64,000 nt of DNA from Cordia subcordata (Eukaryota > Streptophyta > Magnoliopsida > Boraginales > Cordiaceae), in contig JAPTOF010000046.1 in the NCBI GenBank assembly GCA_028554755.1, positions 1 to 64,000 of the forward strand, read 5' to 3'. Both the position numbers and the translations under genes were made by a program. Below are positions 26,197 to 38,825 of this stretch, in pieces (the stretch's first letter is position 1; every line of letters starts with the position of its first letter). The notes beneath the pieces were generated by a model. The model was not told the origin of the DNA, did not search any database, and saw nothing but the letters and a program-made list of their open reading frames with translations.

Positions 26197-26570
26197 GCTT
26201 CCCCTTCTTTTGATTCTCATGTACATCTTTTGTAATTAATATAGTGCATTCACTTTTCGCGCAAAAAAAAAAAAAGAGAATGGAAGCCAGCTAGAAGGAA
26301 GAACATTGCAAGAAGAAAAGAGGATGTTGCATCTACCTCTTTACCCTTAAGCACTCGGCCACCCTTCCCAAAGGATGGTAAGCCCTCAAATTCTCTTACA
26401 CGCATGGCTCACACAAATAACTTTGTAATCCTTGATGGGAATTTTGAATTAGAAGAAGGTGAATTTGCCAATATGGGAAAGGAAAGTGTTCAAAACAATC
26501 AAGCACTTTTGCAAAATCAGCAAGGCACAATGGATTTGCAGCTTTTGACTCCAACACCCTATTCTTCCCA

Positions 26571-27587
26571 ATGATTTTTTGTTCTTGGAACATCAGGGGA
26601 TTCAATTCCCCAAACAAACATGATGACGTAAAACTTTTGATTAATAAGCATAAATTGGACATCTTGTGCTTTTTGGAAACAAAGTTAGTTAACTTGGATA
26701 GCACTCTTGCCATTGGCTCTTCCTTCAATAAAATGGGTTTTGAGAATTATGTGGATGAAAAGATTAGGGGTCGGCTTGGCTCTTTTGGAAGCATGATATT
26801 AACGTGAAGGTGATTGACTCATTTGATCAAGGCATCCTTTGCTTCTTCAAAAACTTAAATCACTCATTCCTTGTGGCCTTCATCTATGGGAGGAATGATA
26901 CAAATCAAAGAAACAAGCTTTGGAAGAAGATTTGTCTCTGGAGTACTTGGTGTGAAGATGGATGTTTTTGCTTAATTGCGGACTTTAATGAGGTACTTCA
27001 TGAAAGGGATGGGTTTAACTCATCCACACTCCCTAGTAGTGCTTGGAACTTTAAAAAATGCATTGCAAATTCAAATATGCATAAAATCAAAGCACTAAGG
27101 CCACATTATACTTGGACAAGCCGAAGCACTAGCTCTCTTTTCTTGGCAAGCAGACTTAACAGAGCATCGGGGAACGACTGTTGGATGAATGCTATGAAGG
27201 ATACTTTCTTATTGGTGGACACTCCGAGGATTTCCGACCATTGCCCACTTATCATGTTCTCAAATAAGATATGGAACTCCACTCCAAAACCTTTCAAATT
27301 CGACAATATTTCATCCTCTCATCATGACTTTTTGCCTTTCGTTCAAAAACATTAGAGTGCACGGGTTTTTGGCACTCCAATGTATATTCTTTTTCAAAAG
27401 CAAAGAATCCTCAAGAAGGCTCTCAAAGAGTTCGACAAGAAGTTTTTTGGCAATATTCCACACAATATTGGTAAGCTTAGAAGCAAACTTGAGGACATTC
27501 AAAATGCCATTCTCAATGGTGATCATAAAACAACTTTGATTTAGAGCAAAAAAACACTCACTCTAAATATTAAAGAACTTGAGGCCA
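26571..27587 (+). pseudogene. ORF2 endonuclease + linker, unit 9
   Basis: Ser to Thr change at 27127 (AGCACTAGC) shared only with unit 12. Frameshift near 26779, TAG at 27353-27355, five-T run present. Confidence 0.9.
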
Positions 27588-27773
27588 TTTTTTTTTTCGA
27601 GTTAAGTAAGTTTTTAATTCAACGCAAATTTGGTACAACCAAATGTTACCCCTCAAACCCAATCAAATGCAAACAATACAAAGAAAAGCACAAAGTTTGA
27701 GGGGTAGAGCAAAAGAAAAAGGGTGTTACAACCCATTACAAATGAATTTTCCTAGCATAAAAGAAGTGACAAC

Positions 27774-29263
27774 TTGAAGTCAACTGATTGCATCATGAAG
27801 ACATTAGAGAAATTCTATGAGTTCTCGGGTCTCAAAGTAAATTGCAACAAAAGTGATGTTTTTCTTGGAGGCATATCCCAAGAGGTTAAGAAGCTTATCC
27901 TTGAAAAACTTGGTTTCAAAGAGGGGTTACTTCCAATTAGATACCTTGGAGTTCCATTGGTAACTAGGAAGCTTCGCAAAGGAGATTGTGGGCCACTTTT
28001 ACAGAAAATCGATAGAAGAATTGAGCATTGGACCACTAAAAGTCTCTCATATGCTGGAAGAGTATTGCTCATTAAGTCAACACTCACACAAATTTGTGCA
28101 TTTTGGGCAAGTTCACTTCTTCTTCCGAAGGGCATCATCAAAGAAATTGAGTCAAAGTTTTGTGCATTTCTTTGGAGAGATACGGGAGCAAAAATTGCAT
28201 GGAGCAATGTTTGTGTTCCATTGGATGAAGGAGGATTGGGAATTAGATCTTTGGAAGACATCAACAATACTTTCTTCACAAAATTTTTTTGGAGAATGTA
28301 TGCTTTTCGTGAATCTCTTTGGAGCAAATGGGTTCATTCAAACTACATTAAGAATGAATCAATTTGGACAATCTCTTGCCCAAATGACTCAAGCTGGATC
28401 TTAAAGAAGCTTCTCAATTGCCGAGCTTCAACTAGAAGTCATATTTCACATATTCTTGGAGATGGGAGAGACGCACACTTTTGGCTTGATAAATGGCATG
28501 ACAATGGTACTCTCCTTGAACATTGGAATGGCACTTTCAACCATCCACCACCTCATGCAAAGGCACAAGAAATCTTCTCAAATGGCTCTTGGACTTGGCC
28601 AATTCAGCTTATGCATATCCCCATCCCAAACGCTGCCACCGTTGAAAATAGGTTGGATTCTTACTCTTGGAGTCGCTCAAATGATGGGAAACTCTCTTTT
28701 AAGCATACTTGGGAGCACTTGCGTAAGCGAAAAAGAAAGATTGAATGGCACAATGCTGTTTGGTTTAAAAACCACACACCAAAGCATGCTTTTATCACTT
28801 GGACTGCAATGCATGATAGGCTCACAACAAAATTCAGAATGCTCACTTGGGGTATTGAAATCAACTCCAATTGCATATTTTGCAACTTTGCTTCGAAACA
28901 AGGGACCATCTTTTCTTCCATTGTAGCTTTACAAGAAGAATTTGGCAAAGAGGGCTGGAGTTAACATGCATAAAAGATCCACCGACATCATGGAATGAAA
29001 TCCTCGCTTTCTTTACTCCATACGTTCTTGAAGGCAATCTCAAAGCTACACTCATCAAGCATTTCTTTGGAGCAACAATTTATTTCATTTGGCTGGAAAG
29101 GAACAGTATACAATTCATCAACGGAGAAAAAAAGGAAGAGCAAATCTTTTCATCCATCTTCAACCATGTTCGAATTAAATGTTCAATTGGAAAGCTTTTC
29201 ACTTCTTCTTGTATCAACAAAATCATTTGTAAGAATTGGGGAATCGAGGCTATATTAGAATGA
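27774..29263 (+). pseudogene. ORF2 RT C-terminus + zf-RVT, unit 9
   Basis: Open for 396 codons to 28964. Loss of two bases near 28893 (GCTTCGAAAC) destroys the zf-RVT CE pair and shifts the frame. The C-terminal part is open from 28871 and carries a second cluster (AGTATAC, CATCAACGGAGAAAAAAAGG near 29106-29136). Confidence 0.9.
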
Positions 29264-29637
29264 GCTTCCCCTTCTTTTGATTCTCATGTACATCTTTTGT
29301 AATTAATATAGTGCATTCACTTTTCGCGCAAAAAAAAAAAAAGAGAATGGAAGCCAGCTAGAAGGAAGAACATTGCAAGAAGAAAAGAGGATGTTGCATC
29401 TACCTCTTTACCCTTAAGCACTCGGCCACCCTTCCCAAAGGATGGTAAGCCCTCAAATTCTCTTACACGCATGGCTCACACAAATAACTTTGTAATCCTT
29501 GATGGGAATTTTGAATTAGAAGAAGGTGAATTTGCCAATATGGGAAAGGAAAGTGTTCAAAACAATCAAGCACTTTTGCAAAATCAGCAAGGCACAATGG
29601 ATTTGCAGCTTTTGACTCCAACACCCTATTCTTCCCA

Positions 29638-30652
29638 ATGATTTTTTGTTCTTGGAACATCAGGGGATTCAATTCCCCAAACAAACATGATGACGTAAAA
29701 CTTTTGATTAATAAGCATAAATTGGACATCTTGTGCTTTTTGGAAACAAAGTTAGTTAACTTGGATAGCACTCTTGCCATTGGCTCTTCCTTCAATAAAA
29801 TGGGTTTTGAGAATTATGTGGATGAAAAGATTAGGGGTCGGCTTGGCTCTTTTGGAAGCATGATATTAACGTGAAGGTGATTGACTCATTTGATCAAGGC
29901 ATCCTTTGCTTCTTCAAAAACTTAAATCACTCATTCCTTGTGGCCTTCATCTATGGGAGGAATGATACAAATCAAAGAAACAAGCTTTGGAAGAAGATTT
30001 GTCTCTGGAGTACTTGGTGTGAAGATGGATGTTTTTGCTTAATTGCGGACTTTAATGAGGTACTTCATGAAAGGGATGGGTTTAACTCATCCACACTCCC
30101 TAGTAGTGCTTGGAACTTTAAAAAATGCATTGCAAATTCAAATATGCATAAAATCAAAGCACTAAGGCCACATTATACTTGGACAAGCCGAAGCTCTAGC
30201 TCTCTTTTCTTGGCAAGCAGACTTAACAGAGCATCGGGGAACGACTGTTGGATGAATGCTATGAAGGATACTTTCTTATTGGTGGACACTCCGAGGATTT
30301 CCGACCATTGCCCACTTATCATGTTCTCAAATAAGATATGGAACTCCACTCCAAAACCTTTCAAATTCGACAATATTTCATCCTCTCATCATGACTTTTT
30401 GCCTTTCGTTCAAAAACATTAGAGTGCACGGGTTTTTGGCACTCCAATGTATATTCTTTTTCAAAAGCAAAGAATCCTCAAGAAGGCTCTCAAAGAGTTC
30501 GACAAGAAGTTTTTTGGCAATATTCCACACAATATTGGTAAGCTTAGAAGCAAACTTGAGGACATTCAAAATGCCATTCTCAATGGTGATCATAAAACAA
30601 CTTTGATTTAGAGCAAAAACACTCACTCTACATATTAAAGAACTTGAGGCCA
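29638..30652 (+). pseudogene. ORF2 endonuclease + linker, unit 10
   Basis: Standard frameshift near 29846 and TAG at 30420-30422. Five-T run present near 30432. Confidence 0.9.
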
Positions 30653-30834
30653 TTTTTTTGCGAGTTAAGAAAGTTTTTATTTCAACGCAATTTTGGTACA
30701 TCCAAATGTTACCCCTCAAACCCAATCAAATGCAAACAATACAAAGAAAAGCACAAAGTTTGAGGGGTAGAGCAAAAGAAAAGGGGTTACAACCCATTAC
30801 AAATGAATTTTCCTAGCATAAAAGAAGTGACAAC

Positions 30835-32320
30835 TTGAAGTCAACTGATTGCATCATGAAGACATTAGAGAAATTCTATGAGTTCTCGGGTCTCAAAGTA
30901 AATTGCAACAAAAGTGATGTTTTTCTTGGAGGCATATCCCAAGAGGTTAAGAAGCTTATCCTTGAAAAACTTGGTTTCAAAGAGGGGTTACTTCCAATTA
31001 GATACCTTGGAGTTCCATTGGTAACTAGGAAGCTTCGCAAAGGAGATTGTGGGCCACTTTTACAGAAAATCGATAGAAGAATTGAGCATTGGACCACTAA
31101 AAGTCTCTCATATGCTGGAAGAGTATTGCTCATTAAGTCAACACTCACACAAATTTGTGCATTTTGGGCAAGTTCACTTCTTCTTCCGAAGGGCATCATC
31201 AAAGAAATTGAGTCAAAGTTTTGTGCATTTCTTTGGAGAGATACGGGAGCAAAACTTGCATGGAGCAATGTTTGTGTTCCATTGGATGAAGGAGGATTGG
31301 GAATTAGATCTTTGGAAGACATCAACAATACTTTCTTCACAAAATTTTTTGGAGAATGTATGCTTTTCGTGAATCTCTTTGGAGCAAATGGGTTCATTCA
31401 AACTACATTAAGAATGAATCAATTTGGACAATCTCTTGCCCAAATGACTCAAGCTGGATCTTAAAGAAGCTTCTCAATTGCCGAGCTTCAACTAGAAGTC
31501 ATATTTCACATATTCTTGGAGATGGGAGAGACGCACACTTTTGGCTTGATAAATGGCATGACAATGGTACTCTCCTTGAACATTGGAATGGCACTTTCAA
31601 CCATCCACCACCTCATGCAAAGGCACAAGAAATCTTCTCAAATGGCTCTTGAATTGGCCAATTCAGCTTATGCATATCCCCATCCCAAACGCTGCCACCG
31701 TTGAAAATAGGTTGGATTCTTACTCTTGGAGTCGCTCAAATGATGGGAAATTCTCTTTTAAGCATACTTGGGAGCACTTGAGTAAGAGAACAAGAAAGAT
31801 TGAATGGCACAATGCTGTTTGGTTTAAAAACCACACACCAAAGCATGCTTTTATCACTTGGACTGCAATGCATGATAGGCTCACAACAAAATTCAGAATG
31901 CTCACTTGGGGTATTGAAATCAACTCCAATTGCATATTTTGCAACTTTGCTTATAAACAAGGGACCATCTTTTCTTCCATTGTAGCTTTACAAGAAGAAT
32001 TTGGCAAAGAGGGCTGGAGTTAACATGCATAAAAGATCCACCGACATCATGGAATGAAATCCTCGCTTTCTTTACTCCATACGTTCTTGAAGGCAATCTC
32101 AAAGCTACACTCATCAAGCATTTCTTTGGAGCAACAATTTATTTCATTTGGCTGGAAAGGAACAGAGACAATTCAGCAACGGAGCAAAACGGAAGAGCAA
32201 ATCTTTTCATCCATCTTCAACCATGTTCGAATTAAATGTTCAATTGGAAAGCTTTTCACTTCTTCTTGTATCAACAAAATCATTTGTAAGAATTGGGGAA
32301 TCGAGGCTATATTAGAATGA
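30835..32320 (+). pseudogene. ORF2 RT C-terminus + zf-RVT, unit 10
   Basis: Four frame breaks: one T fewer near 31348, one G fewer near 31649, GCTTATAAAC near 31950 and AACAGAGAC near 32164. The basic stretch after HTWEHL also differs (GAGTAAGAGAACAAG near 31780). Confidence 0.9.
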
Positions 32321-32694
32321 GCTTCCCCTTCTTTTGATTCTCATGTACATCTTTTGTAATTAATATAGTGCATTCACTTTTCGCGCAAAAAAAAAAAAAG
32401 AGAATGGAAGCCAGCTAGAAGGAAGAACATTGCAAGAAGAAAAGAGGATGTTGCATCTACCTCTTTACCCTTAAGCACTCGGCCACCCTTCCCAAAGGAT
32501 GGTAAGCCCTCAAATTCTCTTACACGCATGGCTCACACAAATAACTTTGTAATCCTTGATGGGAATTTTGAATTAGAAGAAGGTGAATTTGCCAATATGG
32601 GAAAGGAAAGTGTTCAAAACAATCAAGCACTTTTGCAAAATCAGCAAGGCACAATGGATTTGCAGCTTTTGACTCCAACACCCTATTCTTCCCA

Positions 32695-33707
32695 ATGATT
32701 TTTTGTTCTTGGAACATCAGGGGATTCAATTCCCCAAACAAACATGATGACGTAAAACTTTTGATTAATAAGCATAAATTGGACATCTTGTGCTTTTTGG
32801 AAACAAAGTTAGTTAACTTGGATAGCACTCTTGCCATTGGCTCTTCCTTCAATAAAATGGGTTTTGAGAATTATGTGGATGAAAAGATAATGGGTCGGCA
32901 TGGATCTTTTTGAAGCATGATATTAACGTGAAGGTGATTGACTCATTTGATCAAGGCATCCTTTGCTTCTTCAAAACTTAAATCACTCATTCCTTGTGGC
33001 CTTCATCTATGGGAGGAATGATACAAATCAAAGAAACAAGCTTTGGAAGAAGATTTGTCTCTGGAGTACTTGGTGTGAAGATGGATGTTTTTGCTTAATT
33101 GCGGACTTTAATGAGGTACTTCATGAAAGGGATGGGTTTAACTCATCCACACTCCCTAGTAGTGCTTGGAACTTTAAAAAATGCATTGCAAATTCAAATA
33201 TGCATAAAATCAAAGCACTAAGGCCACATTATACTTGGACAAGCCGAAGCTCTAGCTCTCTTTTCTTGGCAAGCAGACTTAACAGAGCATCGGGGAACGA
33301 CTGTTGGATGAATGCTATGAAGGATACTTTCTTATTGGTGGACACTCCGAGGATTTCCGACCATTGCCCACTTATCATGTTCTCAAATAAGATATGGAAC
33401 TCCACTCCAAAACCTTTCAAATTCGACAATATTTCATCCTCTCATCATGACTTTTTGCCTTTCGTTCAAAAACATTAGAGTGCACGGGTTTTGGCACTCC
33501 AATGTATATTCTTTTTCAAAAGCAAAGAATCCTCAAGAAGGCTCTCAAAGAGTTCGACAAGAAGTTTTTTGGCAATATTCCACACAATATTGGTAAGCTT
33601 AGAAGCAAACTTGAGGACATTCAAAATGCCATTCTCAATGGTGATCATAAAACAACTTTGATTTAGAGCAAAAACACTCACTCTACATATTAAAGAACTT
33701 GAGGCCA
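32695..33707 (+). pseudogene. ORF2 endonuclease + linker, unit 11
   Basis: Private cluster at 32889-32912 (GATAATGGGTCGGCATGGATC) ending in a stop. A-run one short near 32972, as in unit 3. TAG at 33476-33478; four-T run. Confidence 0.9.
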
Positions 33708-33893
33708 TTTTTTTTTGCGAGTTAAGAAAGTTTTTATTTCAACGCAATTTTGGTACATCCAAATGTTACCCCTCAAACCCAATCAAATGCAAACAATACA
33801 AAGAAAAGCACAAAGTTTGAGGGGTAGAGCAAAAGAAAAAGGGGGTTACAACCCATTACAAATGAATTTTCCTAGCATAAAAGAAGTGACAAC

Positions 33894-35382
33894 TTGAAGT
33901 CAACTGATTGCATCATGAAGACATTAGAGAAATTCTATGAGTTCTCGGGTCTCAAAGTAAATTGCAACAAAAGTGATGTTTTTCTTGGAGGCATATCCCA
34001 AGAGGTTAAGAAGCTTATCCTTGAAAAACTTGGTTTCAAAGAGGGGTTACTTCCAATTAGATACCTTGGAGTTCCATTGGTAACTAGGAAGCTTCGCAAA
34101 GGAGATTGTGGGCCACTTTTACAGAAAATCGATAGAAGAATTGAGCATTGGACCACTAAAAGTCTCTCATATGCTGGAAGAGTATTGCTCATTAAGTCAA
34201 CACTCACACAAATTTGTGCATTTTGGGCAAGTTCACTTCTTCTTCCGAAGGGCATCATCAAAGAAATTGAGTCAAAGTTTTGTGCATTTCTTTGGAGAGA
34301 TACGGGAGCAAAAATTGCATGGAGCAATGTTTGTGTTCCATTGGATGAAGGAGGATTGGGAATTAGATCTTTGGAAGACATCAACAATACTTTCTTCACA
34401 AAATTTTTTTGGAGAATGTATGCTTTTCGTGAATCTCTTTGGAGCAAATGGGTTCATTCAAACTACATTAAGAATGAATCAATTTGGACAATCTCTTGCC
34501 CAAATGACTCAAGCTGGATCTTAAAGAAGCTTCTCAATTGCCGAGCTTCAACTAGAAGTCATATTTCACATATTCTTGGAGATGGGAGAGACGCACACTT
34601 TTGGCTTGATAAATGGCATGACAATGGTACTCTCCTTGAACATTGGAATGGCACTTTCAACCATCCACCACCTCATGCAAAGGCACAAGAAATCTTCTCA
34701 AATGGCTCTTTGAATTGGCCAATTCAGCTTATGCATATCCCCATCCCAAACGCTGCCACCGTTGAAAATAGGTTGGATTCTTACTCTTGGAGTCGCTCAA
34801 ATGATGGGAAACTCTCATTTAAGCATACTTGGGAGCACTTGCGTAAGCGAAAAAGAAAGATTGAATGGCACAATGCTGTTTGGTTTAAAAACCACACACC
34901 AAAGCATGCTTTTATCACTTGGACTGCAATGCATGATAGGCTCACAACAAAATTCAGAATGCTCACTTGGGGTATTGAAATCAACTCCAATTGCATATTT
35001 TGCAACTTTGCTTGATAAACAAGGGACCATCTTTTCTTCCATTGTAGCTTTACAAGAAGAATTTGGCAAAGAGGGCTGGAGTTAACATGCATAAAAGATC
35101 CACCGACATCATGGAATGAAATCCTCGCTTTCTTTACTCCATACGTTCTTGAAGGCAATCTCAAAGCTACACTCATCAAGCATTTCTTTGGAGCAACAAT
35201 TTATTTCATTTGGCTGGAAAGGAACAGAGACAATTCAGCAACGGAGCAAAACGGAAGAGCAAATCTTTTCATCCATCTTCAACCATGTTCGAATTAAATG
35301 TTCAATTGGAAAGCTTTTCACTTCTTCTTGTATCAACAAAATCATTTGTAAGAATTGGGGAATCGAGGCTATATTAGAATGA
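33894..35382 (+). pseudogene. ORF2 RT C-terminus + zf-RVT, unit 11
   Basis: Open for 373 codons, then a TGA at 35013-35015 (GCTTGATAAAC) inside the zf-RVT cysteine cluster, and a 2 bp loss near 35226. The end is open from 35116. Confidence 0.9.
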
Positions 35383-35755
35383 GCTTCCCCTTCTTTTGAT
35401 TCTCATGTACATCTTTTGTAATTAATATAGTGCATTCACTTTTCGGGCAAAAAAAAAAAAGGGAATGGAAGCCAGCTAGAAGGAAGAACATTGCAAGAAG
35501 AAAAGAGGATGTTGCATCTACCTCTTTACCCTTAAGCACTCGGCCACCCTTCCCAAAGGATGGTAAGCCCTCAAATTCTCTTACACGCATGGCTCACACA
35601 AATAACTTTGTAATCCTTGATGGGAATTTTGAATTAGAAGAAGGTGAATTTGCCAATATGGGAAAGGAAAGTGTTCAAAACAATCAAGCACTTTTGCAAA
35701 ATCAGCAAGGCACAATGGATTTGCAGCTTTTGACTCCAACACCCTATTCTTCCCA

Positions 35756-36772
35756 ATGATTTTTTGTTCTTGGAACATCAGGGGATTCAATTCCCCAAAC
35801 AAACATGATGACGTAAAACTTTTGATTAATAAGCATAAATTGGACATCTTGTGCTTTTTGGAAACAAAGTTAGTTAACTTGGATAGCACTCTTGCCATTG
35901 GCTCTTCCTTCAATAAAATGGGTTTTGAGAATTATGTGGATGAAAAGATTAGGGGTCGGCTTGGCTCTTTTGGAAGCATGATATTAACGTGAAGGTGATT
36001 GACTCATTTGATCAAGGCATCCTTTGCTTCTTCAAAAACTTAAATCACTCATTCCTTGTGGCCTTCATCTATGGGAGGAATGATACAAATCAAAGAAACA
36101 AGCTTTGGAAGAAGATTTGTCTCTGGAGTACTTGGTGTGAAGATGGATGTTTTTGCTTAATTGCGGACTTTAATGAGGTACTTCATGAAAGGGATGGGTT
36201 TAACTCATCCACACTCCCTAGTAGTGCTTGGAACTTTAAAAAATGCATTGCAAATTCAAATATGCATAAAATCAAAGCACTAAGGCCACATTATACTTGG
36301 ACAAGCCGAAGCACTAGCTCTCTTTTCTTGGCAAGCAGACTTAACAGAGCATCGGGGAACGACTGTTGGATGAATGCTATGAAGGATACTTTCTTATTGG
36401 TGGACACTCCGAGGATTTCCGACCATTGCCCACTTATCATGTTCTCAAATAAGATATGGAACTCCACTCCAAAACCTTTCAAATTCGACAATATTTCATC
36501 CTCTCATCATGACTTTTTGCCTTTCGTTCAAAAACATTAGAGTGCACGGGTTTTTGGCACTCCAATGTATATTCTTTTTCAAAAGCAAAGAATCCTCAAG
36601 AAGGCTCTCAAAGAGTTCGACAAGAAGTTTTTTGGCAATATTCCACACAATATTGGTAAGCTTAGAAGCAAACTTGAGGACATTCAAAATGCCATTCTCA
36701 ATGGTGATCATAAAACAACTTTGATTTAGAGCAAAAAAACACTCACTCTACATATTAAAGAACTTGAGGCCA
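35756..36772 (+). pseudogene. ORF2 endonuclease + linker, unit 12
   Basis: Ser to Thr at about 36312 as in unit 9. Frameshift near 35964, TAG at 36538-36540, five-T run intact. Confidence 0.9.
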
Positions 36773-36957
36773 TTTTTTTTTGCGAGTTAAGAAAGTTTTT
36801 ATTTCAACGCAATTTTGGTACATCCAAATGTTACCCCTCAAACCCAATCAAATGCAAACAATACAAAGAAAAGCACAAAGTTTGAGGGGTAGAGCAAAAG
36901 AAAAGGGGGTTACAACCCATTACAAATGAATTTTCCTAGCATAAAAGAAGTGACAAC

Positions 36958-38447
36958 TTGAAGTCAACTGATTGCATCATGAAGACATTAGAGAAATTCT
37001 ATGAGTTCTCGGGTCTCAAAGTAAATTGCAACAAAAGTGATGTTTTTCTTGGAGGCATATCCCAAGAGGTTAAGAAGCTTATCCTTGAAAAACTTGGTTT
37101 CAAAGAGGGTTTACTTCCAATTAGATACCTTGGAGTTCCATTGGTAACTAGGAAGCTTCGCAAAGGAGATTGTGGGCCACTTTTACAGAAAATCGATAGA
37201 AGAATTGAGCATTGGACCACTAAAAGTCTCTCATATGCTGGAAGAGTATTGCTCATTAAGTCAACACTCACACAAATTTGTGCATTTTGGGCAAGTTCAC
37301 TTCTTCTTCCGAAGGGCATCATCAAAGAAATTGAGTCAAAGTTTTGTGCATTTCTTTGGAGAGATACGGGAGCAAAACTTGCATGGAGCAATGTTTGTGT
37401 TCCATTGGATGAAGGAGGATTGGGAATTAGATCTTTGGAAGACATCAACAATACTTTCTTCACAAATTTTTTGTGGAGAATGTATGCTTTTCGTGAATCT
37501 CTTTGGAGCAAATGGGTTCATTCAAACTACATTAAGAATGAATCAATTTGGACAATCTCTTGCCCAAATGACTCAAGCTGGATCTTAAAGAAGCTTCTCA
37601 ATTGCCGAGCTTCAACTAGAAGTCATATTTCACATATTCTTGGAGATGGGAGAGACGCACACTTTTGGCTTGATAAATGGCATGACAATGGTACTCTCCT
37701 TGAACATTGGAATGGCACTTTCAACCATCCACCACCTCATGCAAAGGCACAAGAAATCTTCTCAAATGGCTCTTGGAATTGACCAATTCAGCTTATGCAT
37801 ATCCCCATCCCAAACGCTGCCACCGTTGAAAATAGGTTGGATTCTTACTCTTGGAGTCGCTCAAATGATGGGAAATTCTCTTTTAAACATACTTGGGAAC
37901 ACATGCGTGTTTAAAAAGAAAGATTGAATGGCACAATGCTGTTTGGTTTAAAAACCACACACCAAAGCATGCTTTTATCACTTGGACTGCAATGCATGAT
38001 AGGCTCACAACAAAATTCAGAATGCTCACTTGGGGTATTGAAATCAACTCCAATTGCATATTTTGCAACTTTGCTTGCGAAACAAGGGACCATCTTTTCT
38101 TCCATTGTAGCTTTACAAGAAGAATTTGGCAAAGAGGGCTGGAGTTAACATGCATAAAAGATCCACCGACATCATGGAATGAAATCCTCGCTTTCTTTAC
38201 TCCATACGTTCTTGAAGGCAATCTCAAAGCTACACTCATCAAGCATTTCTTTGGAGCAACAATTTATTTCATTTGGCTGGAAAGGAACAAGAGACAATTC
38301 AGCAACGGAGCAAAAACGGAAGAGCAAATCTTTTCATCCATCTTCAACCATGTTCGAATTAAATGTTCAATTGGAAAGCTTTTCACTTCTTCTTGTATCA
38401 ACAAAATCATTTGTAAGAATTGGGGAATCGAGGCTATATTAGAATGA
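36958..38447 (+). pseudogene. ORF2 RT C-terminus + zf-RVT, unit 12
   Basis: Open for 274 codons to a TGA at 37780-37782 (TGGAATTGACC, Trp to stop). A second break is GTGTTTAAAAAG near 37907. The zf-RVT half is open from 37893 to 38447. Private AAATTTTTTGTGGAG near 37465. Confidence 0.9.
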
Positions 38448-38528
38448 GCTTCCCCTTCTTTTGATTCTCATGTACATCTTTTGTAATTAATATAGTGCAT
38501 TCACTTTTCGCGCAAAAAAAAAAAAAGG

Positions 38529-38825
38529 GAATGGAAGCCAGCTAGAAGGAAGAACATTGCAAGAAGAAAAGAGGATGTTGCATCTACCTCTTTACCCTTA
38601 AGCACTCGGCCACCCTTCCCAAAGGATGGTAAGCCCTCAAATTCTCTTACACGCATGGCTCACACAAATAACTTTGTAATCCTTGATGGGAATTTTGAAT
38701 TAGAAGAAGGTGAATTTGCCAATATGGGAAAGGAAAGTGTTCAAAACAATCAAGCACTTTTGCAAAATCAGCAAGGCACAATGGATTTGCAGCTTTTGAC
38801 TCCAACACCCTATTCTTCCCAATGA
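38529..38825 (+). pseudogene. ORF1 C-terminal tail, unit 13
   Basis: Ninety-eight open codons ending in TGA, which overlaps the ORF2 ATG (ATGA at 38822-38825). This is the same ORF1/ORF2 overlap seen in LINE4 (56821-56824), so it is the native coupling of the family and not chance. It contains NNFVILDGNFELEEGEF, corresponding to the N-x-F-x-x-L stretch near the end of ORF1 in the other elements. The DUF4283-like domain and zinc knuckle are lost by 5' truncation. The same segment occurs in units 1-12, each directly after the previous A-run. Confidence 0.85.

Larger units (their letters stand above)
23219..26275 (+). repeat. Array unit 8
   Basis: Complete unit. Antisense T-run from 24529; hairpin 5' arm one C short. 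The next unit starts GAGAATGG, a change from GGGAATGG shared by units 9, 10 and 11. Confidence 0.95.
26276..29342 (+). repeat. Array unit 9
   Basis: Complete unit. The antisense tail (T-run from 27588) has private changes on its flank: CTCTAAATAT, TTTTTCGAG, AAGTAAG, AACGCAAATTTGG. Hairpin arms remain perfect (5' arm near 27648). Confidence 0.95.
29343..32399 (+). repeat. Array unit 10
   Basis: Complete unit. Antisense T-run from 30653; hairpin perfect (5' arm near 30709). Confidence 0.95.
32400..35460 (+). repeat. Array unit 11
   Basis: Complete unit. Antisense T-run from 33708; hairpin perfect (5' arm near 33769). The A-run is preceded by TTCGGGC. Confidence 0.95.
35461..38526 (+). repeat. 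Array unit 12
   Basis: Complete unit. Antisense T-run from 36773; hairpin perfect (5' arm near 36833). It shares the AGCACTAGC variant with non-adjacent unit 9 and GTGTTTAAAAAG with unit 8, suggesting exchange between units. Confidence 0.95.
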
